Counted from the stretch's first letter, positions 53,881-62,892 are shown. The stretch: 64,000 nucleotides of DNA from an uncultured Clostridium sp. (GCA_934438135.1 CAKSBP010000010.1:16640-80639), one strand, 5' to 3'. Program-made: numbers and translations. The notes: generated by a model not told the origin, from the letters alone.

Positions 53881-53985
53881 TTGACGAAGGATTGTACTCC
53901 TATGTATAATGGAATCAAACAGTTTAATGATTTAAAGCGTTACGGTTTAAAGTGTAATGGTTTAAACTATTAAATAAGTTTAAAA
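53881..53985 (+). promoter_or_regulatory. Promoter with five phased GTTTAAA-type repeats upstream of the symporter
   Basis: TTGACG (53881-53886), 18 bases, TATAAT (53905-53910). Downstream, RTTTAA repeats begin at 53922, 53930, 53945, 53960 and 53978, three of them at an exact 15-base period. They lie over and just after the expected transcription start, so they may be operators for a repressor of the SSS gene. Confidence 0.55.
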
Positions 53986-54001
53986 GAGAAGGGGAAATGT
54001 T

Positions 54002-55483
54002 ATGGAGTACATAGTATGTCTTGTGGTTTATCTGCTGATTATGGTGGGTGTCAGCTTATATGCCAAAAAGAGGACAAACAGCGTAAATGATTTTGCACTG
54101 GGGGGCAGATCCATTCCACCATGGATGTCTGCATTTTCTTATGGAACAGCTTATTTTTCAGCTGTTATCTTAATTGGCCATGCCGGAAAGAATGGATGGA
54201 CTTTTGGAATGTCATCTTTTTGGGTGGTATTTGGTAACTCAGTTATTGGAACATATCTTGCATGGAAAGTACTTGGAAAGCGGACGAGAGAAATGACACA
54301 GCGTCTGAATGTAGCAACTATGCCACAGTTTATTGCGACGAGATATAAGGATCAGAAACTGCGTTTTATTACATCGGCCATTATTTTTATTTTTCTGGTA
54401 CCGTATGCAGCATCTGTTTATAAGGGACTGGGATTTTTATTCCAGATTACTTTCAATATCGATGAAAAGGTTATTATGCTGATTATGACAATAGTTACTG
54501 CTTTCTATCTGTTTGCGGGTGGATTTCTTGCAGCGTCCATTGCCGATTTTATTCAAGGAATGATTATGATTTTCGGTATTATTCTGCTCGTATTTTATGT
54601 GATTACATATGGAAAAGTAGACGGGATTTCTAACGGAATACAGAGTCTTAGAAATATCAATCCGGATTTGGTTGCACCGATGACGAAAAACACAGCACTT
54701 CCATTGATTTCACTTGTATTGATGACCAGTTTGGGAACATGGGGACTTCCGCAGATGATTAGTAAGTTTTATACGATTAAAAGTGAAAAATTTATACCAA
54801 CTGCAACAATTGTTTCTACTTTATTTGCTGTGTTGGTAACTACTGGAGCGTATACGATGGGCTCTATGAGCCGTTTGATTTTAAATAATCAGGCACCGAC
54901 AAATGCAGATGGAACCATTATTTTTGATAAAATTATTCCATTGGTTTTAAACCAGAAAGGATTGCTTCCAACGATTGTTTTAGCAGTATTGCTAATTGTT
55001 ATTCTGGCAGCATCCATGTCCACACTGGCCTCTCTGGTACTGGCATCCAGTACCACTTTTGTCATGGATTTAGTAAAACCGGTAACAAAGGATAAATTCA
55101 GTGATAAGCAGACAGTATTACTGCTTCGTATCTGCTGTTTAGTATTTATTGGAGCGGCTTATATTTTAGCAATGGGCAATAGTCCGATTTTGAATTTAAA
55201 TGCATTATCCTGGGGCGTGGTATCAGGATGTCTTTTGGCACCATATATGCTGGGACTTTATTGGAAGAGAGCAACTAGGTCAGCAGTATATATCAGTATG
55301 GTTTCCGCCGTTATTATTATGCTTGGCGGTGTAGCGAAATTTGGAATCACAAGTCCTTATATTACAACATTCAGTGCATCTGCTATTGTACTTCCAAACG
55401 TGGTATTAGTGATGGCGAGTCTGGTAACGAGGAAATTGGAAGACTCCCATGTAGCGTATATTTTTAATACGAAAAATAAATAG
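54002..55483 (+). CDS. Sodium:solute symporter (SSS family)
   Basis: 493-residue polytopic protein with about 13 helices. SSS landmarks: ALGGRSIPPWMSAFSYGTAYFSAV at the first broken helix, and ILAASMSTLASLVLASSTTFVMDL for the Na2-site region. The family covers proline, pantothenate, monocarboxylates and other substrates. The next operon handles aromatic or other 2-oxo acids and aryl-CoA ligase, so an amino acid or carboxylate cargo is a fair guess, but not shown. It is transcribed from the repeat-decorated promoter and ends before a separate terminator. Confidence 0.9.
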   Translation: MEYIVCLVVYLLIMVGVSLYAKKRTNSVNDFALGGRSIPPWMSAFSYGTAYFSAVILIGHAGKNGWTFGMSSFWVVFGNSVIGTYLAWKVLGKRTREMTQRLNVATMPQFIATRYKDQKLRFITSAIIFIFLVPYAASVYKGLGFLFQITFNIDEKVIMLIMTIVTAFYLFAGGFLAASIADFIQGMIMIFGIILLVFYVITYGKVDGISNGIQSLRNINPDLVAPMTKNTALPLISLVLMTSLGTWGLPQMISKFYTIKSEKFIPTATIVSTLFAVLVTTGAYTMGSMSRLILNNQAPTNADGTIIFDKIIPLVLNQKGLLPTIVLAVLLIVILAASMSTLASLVLASSTTFVMDLVKPVTKDKFSDKQTVLLLRICCLVFIGAAYILAMGNSPILNLNALSWGVVSGCLLAPYMLGLYWKRATRSAVYISMVSAVIIMLGGVAKFGITSPYITTFSASAIVLPNVVLVMASLVTRKLEDSHVAYIFNTKNK

Positions 55484-55599
55484 AGTTCCATTGGTGCATT
55501 GTCATATGAGTAGCTGATATGGCTCATACTTTGCTGAACATGCTTTCTTTTAAAAAAGTCATTAAACTCTTTGCGGCACATATCTAAATATCAAAAGGA

Positions 55600-55635
55600 G
55601 AACCACATTGACTGTAGTTAATTGGTTCTTTTTTT
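55600..55635 (+). terminator. Terminator after the SSS gene
   Basis: GAACCA (55600-55605) pairs with TGGTTC (55623-55628) around a 17-base loop, followed by TTTTTTT. Confidence 0.75.
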
Positions 55636-55679
55636 ATTTACTAGGAAAGTCCTCTGCAAGTCCATTCCTAGTAAATAAA
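55633..55679. repeat. Perfect 15-bp inverted repeat
   Basis: TTTATTTACTAGGAA (55633-55647) and its exact complement (55665-55679) around a 17-base loop that itself contains AGTCC twice. It borders the structured, G+C-richer stretch that follows. Confidence 0.85.
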
Positions 55680-55830
55680 AAAGTGCCCTAAAAAACAGGG
55701 TACAAGATGCACACGCACGGGTAAGGAGTATTGTCGCAAAAAGAAGCGACACCCATGCGGCGCAGGAAAGTCTCTTCTCCCTCAAGATTGAGGGGCAGGG
55801 GAGTTGATGTGTCGCAGACACTTTCTTGTG
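55677..55830 (-). ncRNA. Candidate structured noncoding RNA, unassigned
   Basis: About 150 bases that are clearly richer in G+C than their surroundings and filled with hairpins: GTGTC/GACAC (55809-55821), CCCTCA/TGAGGG (55779-55794), TGTCGC/GCGACA (55732-55751) nested within GCACGGG/CCCATGC (55715-55758), and GTGCCCT/AGGGTAC (55683-55703). On the minus strand the last hairpin is followed by six U, a good terminator, so a minus transcript is favoured. No riboswitch or known RNA was recognised. A minus ORF across it is Cys- and Leu-rich and looks like an artefact. Confidence 0.5.
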
Positions 55831-55978
55831 TAAATAGATCATGGGATTGATGGAAATAATATGGCATACAAATATATATTTTTTTGTCACATTTTATGTT
55901 ATACTTAAATAGTAATTGCTTTTGTTGATTAATGTGAAAAAGCAGACGTGTATTAATTATGAAAGGATGGAATTTACA

Positions 55979-57715
55979 GTGGCAGAAAAGAAAATTATGC
56001 TTGGTAACGAGGCATTTGCCAGAGGAGCTTATGAAGCAGGAGTAAAAGTTTCCGCAGCTTATCCAGGAACACCAAGTACAGAAATTAGTGAAAATATTGT
56101 AAACTATAAAGAAGTCTATGCAGAATGGTCACCAAATGAAAAGGTAGCCATGGAGGTAGCCATCGGTGCATCCATTAGCGGTGTAAGAGCAATGGCATCT
56201 ATGAAACATGTAGGTGTAAATGTAGCGGCTGACCCATTATATACAGCATCCTACATTGGAGCAAATGGGGGTCTTGTATTAATCGCAGCAGATGATCCTG
56301 GTTTATACAGTTCCCAGAATGAGCAGGATACAAGATGTATCGGTCGTGCAGCACAGGTTCCGGTTATTGAGCCATCTGACAGCCAGGAAGCAAAAGATTT
56401 TGTGAAATTTGCATTTGAAATGAGTGAAAAATACGATACACCAGTTATCGTGCGTTCTACAACAAGACTTTCTCATTCTCAGGGCACTGTAACATTAGAA
56501 GAAAGAGAAGATATTCCAGATAAGCCTTATGTTAAAGATATTCGTAAAAATGTAATGATGCCTGGTAATGCAAAACTTGCTCATTTAAAAGTAGAAGCAC
56601 GTACAAAGGCAATGATTGAAGACGGATGTAATTTCCCAATCAACCGTGTCGAAATGAACGATACAAGCATTGGTGTTGTAACATGTGGTATCTGCTATCA
56701 ATATGTAAAAGAAGCACTTCCAAATGCATCAGTATGTAAATTAGGACAGGTAAACCCACTACCTAGAAAAATGATTGAAGATTTCGCTAAAAAAGTTGAT
56801 AAATTATATATCGTAGAAGAATTGGATCCTGTTATCGAAACTCAGGTTAAATCATGGGGAATTGAGTGTATTGGTAAAGAAATCTTTACCGTACAGGGAG
56901 AATACAGCGCAAACTTATTAAGACAGGCAGTATTAGGACAGGATTTAGACTTAGCAGATCCAGCGGATGCACCAGCAAGGCCTCCTATCTTATGTCCAGG
57001 ATGTCCACATAGAAGTGTATACACCGTATTAAAGAAATTAAAACTGCATGCAGCAGGTGATATCGGATGTTATACATTAGGAGCTGTTGCACCACTTAAT
57101 GTTGTTGATACAACAATCTGCATGGGTGCCAGCATTAGCTCTCTACATGGTATGGAAAAAGCAAAGGGCAAAGAATACATAAAAGACTGGGTAGCCGTAA
57201 TCGGAGATTCTACTTTCATGCATACTGGTGTAAACTCTCTGATTAACATGGTTTACAACAAAGGTACTGGAACAGTTATGATTCTGGATAATTCCACAAC
57301 AGGTATGACAGGACATCAGGATCATGCGGCAACAGGTAAAACATTATCCGGAGAAGAAACTTATGCAATCAGCATTCCAGCACTTTGCAAAGCAATCGGT
57401 ATTAAGAATGTAATCGAAGTAAATGCATTTGATATTGATACATTAGAGAAAGTTGTAAAAGAAGAAGTTGCAAAAGACGAGATTTCCGTTATTATTACAA
57501 AGACACCTTGTATCTTCAAAGTAAAAGCATCTACAAAGAAATGTGTTGCAATCCCAGATAAATGTAAGAAGTGTGGTGCATGTCTGAAACCAGGATGTCC
57601 TGCTATTACAAAGAATGCAGACGGCGTAATCACTATTGATGAAACAAACTGCAATGGCTGCGGTCTATGCATGAACTTATGTAAATTTGGTGCAATCGAA
57701 AAGGTGGGTGAATAA
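55979..57715 (+). CDS. iorA: Indolepyruvate ferredoxin oxidoreductase, alpha subunit
   Basis: 578-residue thiamine-diphosphate enzyme subunit. N-terminal pyruvate-oxidoreductase domain (MLGNEAFARGAYEAGVKVSAAYPGTPSTEI), TPP-binding region with GDIGCYTLGAVAPL and VIGDSTFMHTGVNSLINMVYNKG, and a C-terminal ferredoxin-like pair of 4Fe-4S motifs (CKKCGACLKPGCP and CNGCGLCMNLCKFG). It oxidises aryl 2-oxo acids to aryl-CoA with ferredoxin. GTG at 55979 is preferred, about 10 bases after AAAGGAT; the frame extends to a TTG at 55916. iorB follows after 1 base. Confidence 0.95.
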   Translation: MAEKKIMLGNEAFARGAYEAGVKVSAAYPGTPSTEISENIVNYKEVYAEWSPNEKVAMEVAIGASISGVRAMASMKHVGVNVAADPLYTASYIGANGGLVLIAADDPGLYSSQNEQDTRCIGRAAQVPVIEPSDSQEAKDFVKFAFEMSEKYDTPVIVRSTTRLSHSQGTVTLEEREDIPDKPYVKDIRKNVMMPGNAKLAHLKVEARTKAMIEDGCNFPINRVEMNDTSIGVVTCGICYQYVKEALPNASVCKLGQVNPLPRKMIEDFAKKVDKLYIVEELDPVIETQVKSWGIECIGKEIFTVQGEYSANLLRQAVLGQDLDLADPADAPARPPILCPGCPHRSVYTVLKKLKLHAAGDIGCYTLGAVAPLNVVDTTICMGASISSLHGMEKAKGKEYIKDWVAVIGDSTFMHTGVNSLINMVYNKGTGTVMILDNSTTGMTGHQDHAATGKTLSGEETYAISIPALCKAIGIKNVIEVNAFDIDTLEKVVKEEVAKDEISVIITKTPCIFKVKASTKKCVAIPDKCKKCGACLKPGCPAITKNADGVITIDETNCNGCGLCMNLCKFGAIEKVGE

Positions 57716-57716
57716 T

Positions 57717-58289
57717 ATGGAAACAAAGAATATTATGATCGTCGGCGTTGGCGGACAGGGAACTTTATTAACAAGCCGTATTTTAGGAGGAATTACCCTT
57801 CAGGCCGGCTATGATGTAAAATTATCCGAAGTACATGGTATGGCACAGCGAGGCGGAAGTGTTGTTACTTATGTACGCTATGGTGAAAAAGTTGCTGAGC
57901 CAATCGTAGAAGAAGGACAGGCAGATGTGTTAATCGCATTTGAAAGACTGGAAGCTCTTCGTTATGCTCACTTCTTAAAAAAAGATGGAGTTATTGTTGT
58001 CAATGACCAGAGAATTGATCCGATGACAGTTGTAATCGGCGCGAGAGAATATCCGGAAAACATTCTTGAAGACCTGGGTAAAAAATATAAAATCTTAAAA
58101 GTTGATGCTATGGGAGAAGCTAAAAAGCTTGGCAATACTAGAGTATTTAATACCATCGTTCTTGGTATGGCTGCACAGCATATGGATTTCTCATTGGAGG
58201 ACTGGTATAAAGTAATTGAAAATACCGTAAAGCCAAAGACAGTAGAGATTAACAAAAAAGCATTTGAAGTTGGATATAACTTAAAATAA
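57717..58289 (+). CDS. iorB: Indolepyruvate ferredoxin oxidoreductase, beta subunit
   Basis: 190-residue gamma/beta-type subunit starting METKNIMIVGVGGQGTLLTSRIL, the family nucleotide-binding-like opening; SEVHGMAQRGGSVVTYVRYG follows. Completes the Ior complex with the upstream subunit. The start at 57717 follows AAGGTGGGTG inside iorA. Confidence 0.95.
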   Translation: METKNIMIVGVGGQGTLLTSRILGGITLQAGYDVKLSEVHGMAQRGGSVVTYVRYGEKVAEPIVEEGQADVLIAFERLEALRYAHFLKKDGVIVVNDQRIDPMTVVIGAREYPENILEDLGKKYKILKVDAMGEAKKLGNTRVFNTIVLGMAAQHMDFSLEDWYKVIENTVKPKTVEINKKAFEVGYNLK

Positions 58290-58319
58290 CAATATAAAAT
58301 ATGGTCTGGAGGGTTTTTC

Positions 58320-59618
58320 ATGATTTGGAACGAAACAAAAGAATGCATGAGCCGCGACGAAATGAGCTCACTGCAGAGCAAAAGGCTTGTAAAAATGGTT
58401 GATTATGTTTATCACAACGTTGAGTTTTACAGAAAGAAAATGCAGGAGTTAGGCATAGAACCTGGTGACATTAATGGAATCGAAGATATTAATAAACTCC
58501 CATACACAACCAAGGATGACCTTAGAGATAATTACCCATTCGGGCTTTTTGCAGTACCTCAGTCGGAGGTTGTTCGAATTCATGCCTCCTCTGGAACTAC
58601 AGGTAAAGCTACTATTGTTGGATACACAAGAAAAGATATTGAAATCTGGCAGGAATGTGTTGCCAGAGTATTAGCAATGGCAGATATCCGAAGAAATGAT
58701 AAAATTCAGGTTGCTTATGGTTATGGTTTATTTACCGGTGGTCTTGGAGTACACTATGGTGCCGAAAATCTTGGCGCCACAGTAGTACCGATGTCTACTG
58801 GTAATACGAAAAAGCTGATTACTATGATGATGGACTTTGGTGTCAATGCAATTGCATGTACACCATCTTATTTGTTACATATTGCCGAAACTCTGGAAAA
58901 AGAAAATCTTGTGGACAAAATTCAGTTACGTTCTGCTATCTGTGGTGCTGAACCTTGGACAGAAAATATGAGAAAAGAGATTGAGAGCAGATTACATATT
59001 AAATGCCATGATATTTACGGTTTAAGTGAAATTATGGGACCTGGTGTTGCATCAGATTGTGATTTCCATAAAGGACTTCATATCTGGGAAGATCATTTCC
59101 TTCCTGAAATCATCAGCCCTGAAACATTAGAACCATTGGCAGATGGAGAACTGGGGGAATTAACAATTACAACGCTTACCAAACAGGCACTTCCATTATT
59201 ACGTTACCGTACAAAGGATTTAACAAGCATTACCTATGGAAAATGCGACTGTGGCAGGACAATGGCCAGAATTTCTAGGTTTAAAGGTCGTTCTGATGAT
59301 ATGCTCATTATTCGTGGTGTTAATGTATTCCCATCACAGATTGAATCTGCACTGTTAGAAATCAGTGAAACATCACCTCATTATATGATGATTGTAGATC
59401 GTGTAGATAATCATGATACATTGGAGGTAATGGTTGAAGTAGAAGAAAGATTCTTCTCAGATGAAATCAAACAGCTGGAAGGTTTAACGAAGAAAATTGC
59501 TCATGTTATCCAACAGGCAATTGGTCTTGCTGTTAAAGTAAAATTAGTAGAGCCTCAGACATTAGAACGTAGTGAAGGTAAGTCTAAACATGTAATAGAT
59601 AAGCGTAAACTGATATAG
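58320..59618 (+). CDS. paaK: Phenylacetate-CoA ligase
   Basis: 432-residue AMP-forming ligase. ATP-binding HASSGTTGKATIVGYT, adenylation YGLSEIMGPGVASDC, and hinge GRSDDMLIIRGVNVFPSQIE. It activates phenylacetate or related aryl acids to CoA thioesters. The order iorA-iorB-paaK-ACT recurs in anaerobes and suggests reversible use: aryl-CoA formed by Ior can yield ATP through the ligase. Starts with ATG after GGAGGG. Confidence 0.94.
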   Translation: MIWNETKECMSRDEMSSLQSKRLVKMVDYVYHNVEFYRKKMQELGIEPGDINGIEDINKLPYTTKDDLRDNYPFGLFAVPQSEVVRIHASSGTTGKATIVGYTRKDIEIWQECVARVLAMADIRRNDKIQVAYGYGLFTGGLGVHYGAENLGATVVPMSTGNTKKLITMMMDFGVNAIACTPSYLLHIAETLEKENLVDKIQLRSAICGAEPWTENMRKEIESRLHIKCHDIYGLSEIMGPGVASDCDFHKGLHIWEDHFLPEIISPETLEPLADGELGELTITTLTKQALPLLRYRTKDLTSITYGKCDCGRTMARISRFKGRSDDMLIIRGVNVFPSQIESALLEISETSPHYMMIVDRVDNHDTLEVMVEVEERFFSDEIKQLEGLTKKIAHVIQQAIGLAVKVKLVEPQTLERSEGKSKHVIDKRKLI

Positions 59619-59634
59619 TAAGGAGGTTTTTCAT

Positions 59635-60069
59635 ATGTTTGTAAAACAGTTATCTGTATTTATTGAAAACAGACAAGGAAGACTTGAAAAAGTAACAGAA
59701 GTATTAAAACAGGAAGGCATTAATATTGTTTCTTTGAGCCTTGCTGATTCGTCAGAATATGGCGTATTGCGAATGATAGTTTCCGATCCAGAGAAAGCAA
59801 AAGCCATACTGAAGAAGAATGATTTCTCAGCTATGTTGACGGATGTTCTTGCTGTTAAACTTCCACACGAGGTTGGTATGTTACAGAATCTTCTGAATGT
59901 GTTAAGTGGTTCATCTATCAATATCGAGTATATGTATGCATTGGCAACTGGAAAAGACAATGCATCCATGATTGTTAAGGCAGACGACCCAAAGAAAGCG
60001 GAAGAGCTTATCAATGCCAGCAGTTTAGTTTTATATGGAGAAGAGGAAGCTTATAGGATTAATGATTAG
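59635..60069 (+). CDS. ACT-domain protein
   Basis: 144-residue protein with two ACT repeats (about 3-70, KQLSVFIENRQGRLEKVTEVLKQEGINIVSLSL; about 73-140, VGMLQNLLNVLSGSSINIEYMYAL). No catalytic domain. It is the usual last gene after iorAB-paaK and probably senses an amino acid to regulate these enzymes. Start after AAGGAGG. Confidence 0.9.
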   Translation: MFVKQLSVFIENRQGRLEKVTEVLKQEGINIVSLSLADSSEYGVLRMIVSDPEKAKAILKKNDFSAMLTDVLAVKLPHEVGMLQNLLNVLSGSSINIEYMYALATGKDNASMIVKADDPKKAEELINASSLVLYGEEEAYRIND

Positions 60070-60088
60070 TAATGTATAGAATCATAAT

Positions 60089-60134
60089 AAAAAAGTGTTT
60101 TTCAACAGAATTTTTTGTTGGGAGACACTTTTTT
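60089..60134 (+). terminator. Terminator of the ior operon
   Basis: AAAAAAGTGT pairs with ACACTTTTTT with an inner TTCAACA/TTGTTGG stem, ending in a T-run at 60128-60133. Confidence 0.85.
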
Positions 60135-60243
60135 CATTATCTAATAAAATAGAAATGTCGATATATTATATAAGAAAGCTGGAACGGATTAATGAAGTAT
60201 GGATGAAAATGTATAGGGGGCGATTGTCGCAGTATATGTAAGT

Positions 60244-60474
60244 ATGTTTCAAAGAATTTTACCAGTACAGCAGGTTCCACCGGTATGGAGGGCTGGAAGG
60301 GAAACGGATTCGGAATTTTCGAATTCAATGGAGCGATACGATGCATATAGTGGATTGAAATGTAAGAGAGGACAAAGGGGGGCTGAGCAGGCATTAGAGA
60401 CATTTACATATTCGAATACAGGTCTGGAAAATCTGGACGTAGAGAATACACCGAGATTTGATGCAAAGGCTTAG
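60244..60474 (+). CDS. Doubtful small ORF in the region before the MarR gene
   Basis: 76 codons with a Gln/Arg/Glu-rich, soluble-looking product (MFQRILPVQQVPPVWRAG...). No good ribosome site precedes it, and I recognise no family. The minus frame over the same bases is less protein-like. Otherwise 60135-60525 holds nothing I can support. Confidence 0.3.
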   Translation: MFQRILPVQQVPPVWRAGRETDSEFSNSMERYDAYSGLKCKRGQRGAEQALETFTYSNTGLENLDVENTPRFDAKA

Positions 60475-60525
60475 AGTAATGAATTTTGTATCAAATAAAA
60501 AACTTTGGGAATCAAAATAACCTGC

Positions 60526-60554
60526 TTGATTGACAGTTTAGGATATTGTATAAT
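60526..60554 (+). promoter_or_regulatory. Promoter of the MarR-type gene
   Basis: TTGATT (60526-60531), 17 bases, TATAAT (60549-60554), about 50 bases before the start. Confidence 0.6.
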
Positions 60555-60606
60555 TAAGGAAGCATATTGAAGAGAACATATAGCTGTAGCAGAAGCAGGT
60601 GAAAAC

Positions 60607-61053
60607 ATGAGCGAGGATCTCGAGATTAACAGACTTCTAGTAGATTTGTTTGATGATATTGTTGAGTTAGAGAGAAAAGTACTAATTACAGATGAATTTA
60701 AAGATATTTCAAGTAATGATATGCATATTATCAATGCAATTGGCAAAAAGGAACCAAAGAATATGTCAACACTGGCGGGAAGCCTGAGGGTAACGGTAGG
60801 AACTCTGACGATTGCGATTAATAACTTGGTGAAGAAAGGATATGTGAATCGTTTCCGGAGTCAGGAGGATAAGAGAGTGGTTCTTGTATCTTTGAGTGAT
60901 AAGGGTGAAAATGCATATAAGCATCATGAAGACTTCCATAAAGGATTTGTTGAATATGTGACAAAAGGGCTGGATATGACACAGAAAAGCCAGCTGATTG
61001 GGATGTTACAGAAAATCCATGGATTTATTGATGAGTTTAAGAGCAAAAAATAA
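60607..61053 (+). CDS. MarR-family transcriptional regulator (FabT-like)
   Basis: 148-residue winged-helix regulator. Its helix-turn-helix is MSTLAGSLRVTVGTLTIAINNLVKKGYVNRFRSQEDKRVVLVSLS, with the MarR wing DKRVVLV. The N-terminus and HTH resemble FabT, the repressor of fatty-acid synthesis in lactic acid bacteria, but no fab gene is nearby, so the target is unknown. It is a single-gene unit with its own promoter and terminator. Confidence 0.88.
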   Translation: MSEDLEINRLLVDLFDDIVELERKVLITDEFKDISSNDMHIINAIGKKEPKNMSTLAGSLRVTVGTLTIAINNLVKKGYVNRFRSQEDKRVVLVSLSDKGENAYKHHEDFHKGFVEYVTKGLDMTQKSQLIGMLQKIHGFIDEFKSKK

Positions 61054-61091
61054 AACAGCCTCTTGGAAAACAGGAGGCTGTTTTATTTTTT
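61045..61091. terminator. Strong bidirectional terminator after the MarR gene
   Basis: AAAAAATAAAACAGCCTC (61045-61062) pairs with GAGGCTGTTTTATTTTTT (61074-61091). The stem overlaps the stop codon and can serve the convergent DUF885 gene too. Confidence 0.95.
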
Positions 61092-61140
61092 GGTGTATAA
61101 ATGTTGAATCATTTGCACTGGTTTTATTTTATAAGAAACC

Positions 61141-62883
61141 CTACTGTGTCTTCATCCACTTCTCCAAATATTTATCCAGAACCTCAAATTGGCAAGGTCC
61201 CATATCTAGAAGGAAAGTATGAAATTCTTTTGCATTAAATTTTTCACCAAGCTGTTTTTGGGCTTTATTGCGGAGAGTCTGGAATTCCAGATAGCCCAAT
61301 GTGTATTTTAGATAGTTGCAAGGTTCCTCAACAATATAATTGTAGAGTTTCTGGCATCCTTCCGTACTGGTGATACCAAAATTCTTTAAGTATTTCATAG
61401 TATCTTTCATACTCCACCCGTAATAGTTAATTCCGATGTCACATTTGGCGTCCAGACAGAGCATAATAATCGTATTATATTTTAAAAGTTTTGCTACACT
61501 TGTGTCTAGACCAGATACCGAATAAGAATATAATTCCGCATAGGTTGCCCAGCCTTCGGAATAGCCTTCAAAGTTTAAAAGGCAACGCAGTGGACAAGGA
61601 CTTGTCTGGTTATAATAACAGTTCTGGTAGAGGTGTCCTGGGTAGCCCTCGTGGGCAATGGTTGGAAAGATTTCGCTTAAGTCATATTTCTGGTTTTTAT
61701 TTATGTAAATACAATTTTCTGCGGTGCTGTCCAGAGCCGGGGTTAGATAGAATGCCGGACTTAGATAATCTTCCAGAGATTTATCTACATATTTCATACA
61801 GCACTCGGTTTCTTTGAGTGAAGGAAAATCAGAGTCAATGACACCCTTTAAGTAAGTCAGGATTTCATCTGGATTGGTTAATGGGTAATAATAATTCTGA
61901 ATTTTATTCAGGATTTCCGGGTCATCCTTGGAAATCTGGGAGAGTTTTTTCATATTCGCTGTAATCGTAGAATCTAGGAGACTGTTAATGTTTTTCATGG
62001 AACGGCTGGAGCCGGTAACGGTTTTTACAAGGTATTTGTAATAGTCTTTTCCATCTTTAAAATGGCTGAGTCCTTGAGAATTTTTTCCGGTATCTTTTAG
62101 TGTACACAGGGCAGAAATCAATTCTTTATAGGCTGGAATTACATGATTAAAAACAGCAGCTTCATTTTTTGATTTAAAATTTATTTTTTCCTGATCCGTC
62201 AAGCCTTCAAACTGATCCATTTTTGAATTAAATAATGTAATCATATAGTTGTTTTTCGGATTGCTAATGAATGCCTGGCACTGGGAAATGACATCATTTA
62301 CAGCAGCAGTGCTCATAAACAGGCCTTTTTTGGATTTCTGTTTTTCAAAGGAAATAATCTGTTTAAAATAATCGTTGATTTTCGGAAGAAGTTCCAGGTA
62401 GTCAACAATATCCTGCTTCTCAGTGAAATGGTATTCTGCAAGAAGTACCGGAAGCTGTGCCTGAAGGCCGGTAGTTGGACTAAGTGTTTCATTATAATAT
62501 AGAAGTTTTTTATTTTTACCTTGATCTTCTAGATAGGTAGAAAGTACATCATAAGTGATTTTCTGGCTTTCAGAAAGGGTGCTGTAATCAAATTGTTTTA
62601 ATTTTTTCAGATATTGTTTTCCTGTGGTTATGCCATCTTTCATGTCTTTTATGCTGTAATTTCCAAAGGTAGGGACATAATTTTTTATGCCATATTTTTC
62701 GGGTTCCTGCAGAGTGTAGTTTAATGTAATGCTGTCGCTTTGTACTTCATTTTTAAAAATCTGTTCCATATAGCTGTCAAAATCTTCTCCGGTGTATTTT
62801 GGTTTTGTACGCCTGGAACATCCGAACAGGGTGAGTGTGAGGCAGAAAATAAGAAAAAGAGAAATGAGTCGTCTGAATTTCAT
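61141..62883 (-). CDS. DUF885-family lipoprotein, putative metallopeptidase
   Basis: 580-residue exported lipoprotein (signal about 1-21, lipobox LTLFGC, Cys22). DUF885 domain with zinc-site motif IAHEGYPGHLYQ, His411, Glu412 and His417, then EGYSEGWATYAELY with a third acidic ligand. The family is thought to be zinc carboxypeptidase-like. An in-frame TAG just before the ATG leaves this as the only start, yet the AGGAG box is 26 bases away. Confidence 0.88.
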   Translation of the reverse strand: MKFRRLISLFLIFCLTLTLFGCSRRTKPKYTGEDFDSYMEQIFKNEVQSDSITLNYTLQEPEKYGIKNYVPTFGNYSIKDMKDGITTGKQYLKKLKQFDYSTLSESQKITYDVLSTYLEDQGKNKKLLYYNETLSPTTGLQAQLPVLLAEYHFTEKQDIVDYLELLPKINDYFKQIISFEKQKSKKGLFMSTAAVNDVISQCQAFISNPKNNYMITLFNSKMDQFEGLTDQEKINFKSKNEAAVFNHVIPAYKELISALCTLKDTGKNSQGLSHFKDGKDYYKYLVKTVTGSSRSMKNINSLLDSTITANMKKLSQISKDDPEILNKIQNYYYPLTNPDEILTYLKGVIDSDFPSLKETECCMKYVDKSLEDYLSPAFYLTPALDSTAENCIYINKNQKYDLSEIFPTIAHEGYPGHLYQNCYYNQTSPCPLRCLLNFEGYSEGWATYAELYSYSVSGLDTSVAKLLKYNTIIMLCLDAKCDIGINYYGWSMKDTMKYLKNFGITSTEGCQKLYNYIVEEPCNYLKYTLGYLEFQTLRNKAQKQLGEKFNAKEFHTFLLDMGPCQFEVLDKYLEKWMKTQ

Positions 62884-62892
62884 AAACTATCT

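Noticed and set aside
53922..53985. Repeat array as a CRISPR
   Set aside because: Repeats of 6-8 bases with 8-18 base periods, no 25-35 bp repeats or spacers, and no cas genes in the window.
55618..55890. Minus-strand ORF of 90 codons over the structured element
   Set aside because: It reads through three hairpins and a terminator, with odd Cys/Leu/Phe-rich composition and no ribosome site. Better explained as noncoding.
55484..55978. T-box or ykkC-type riboswitch controlling iorA
   Set aside because: No AGGGTGG-type T-box sequence or guanidine-riboswitch core; the terminator-like end is on the opposite strand to iorA.
60137..60403. Minus-strand ORF of 88 codons before the MarR gene
   Set aside because: Pro/His/Phe/Ile-rich product without a ribosome site, opposite to another weak ORF.
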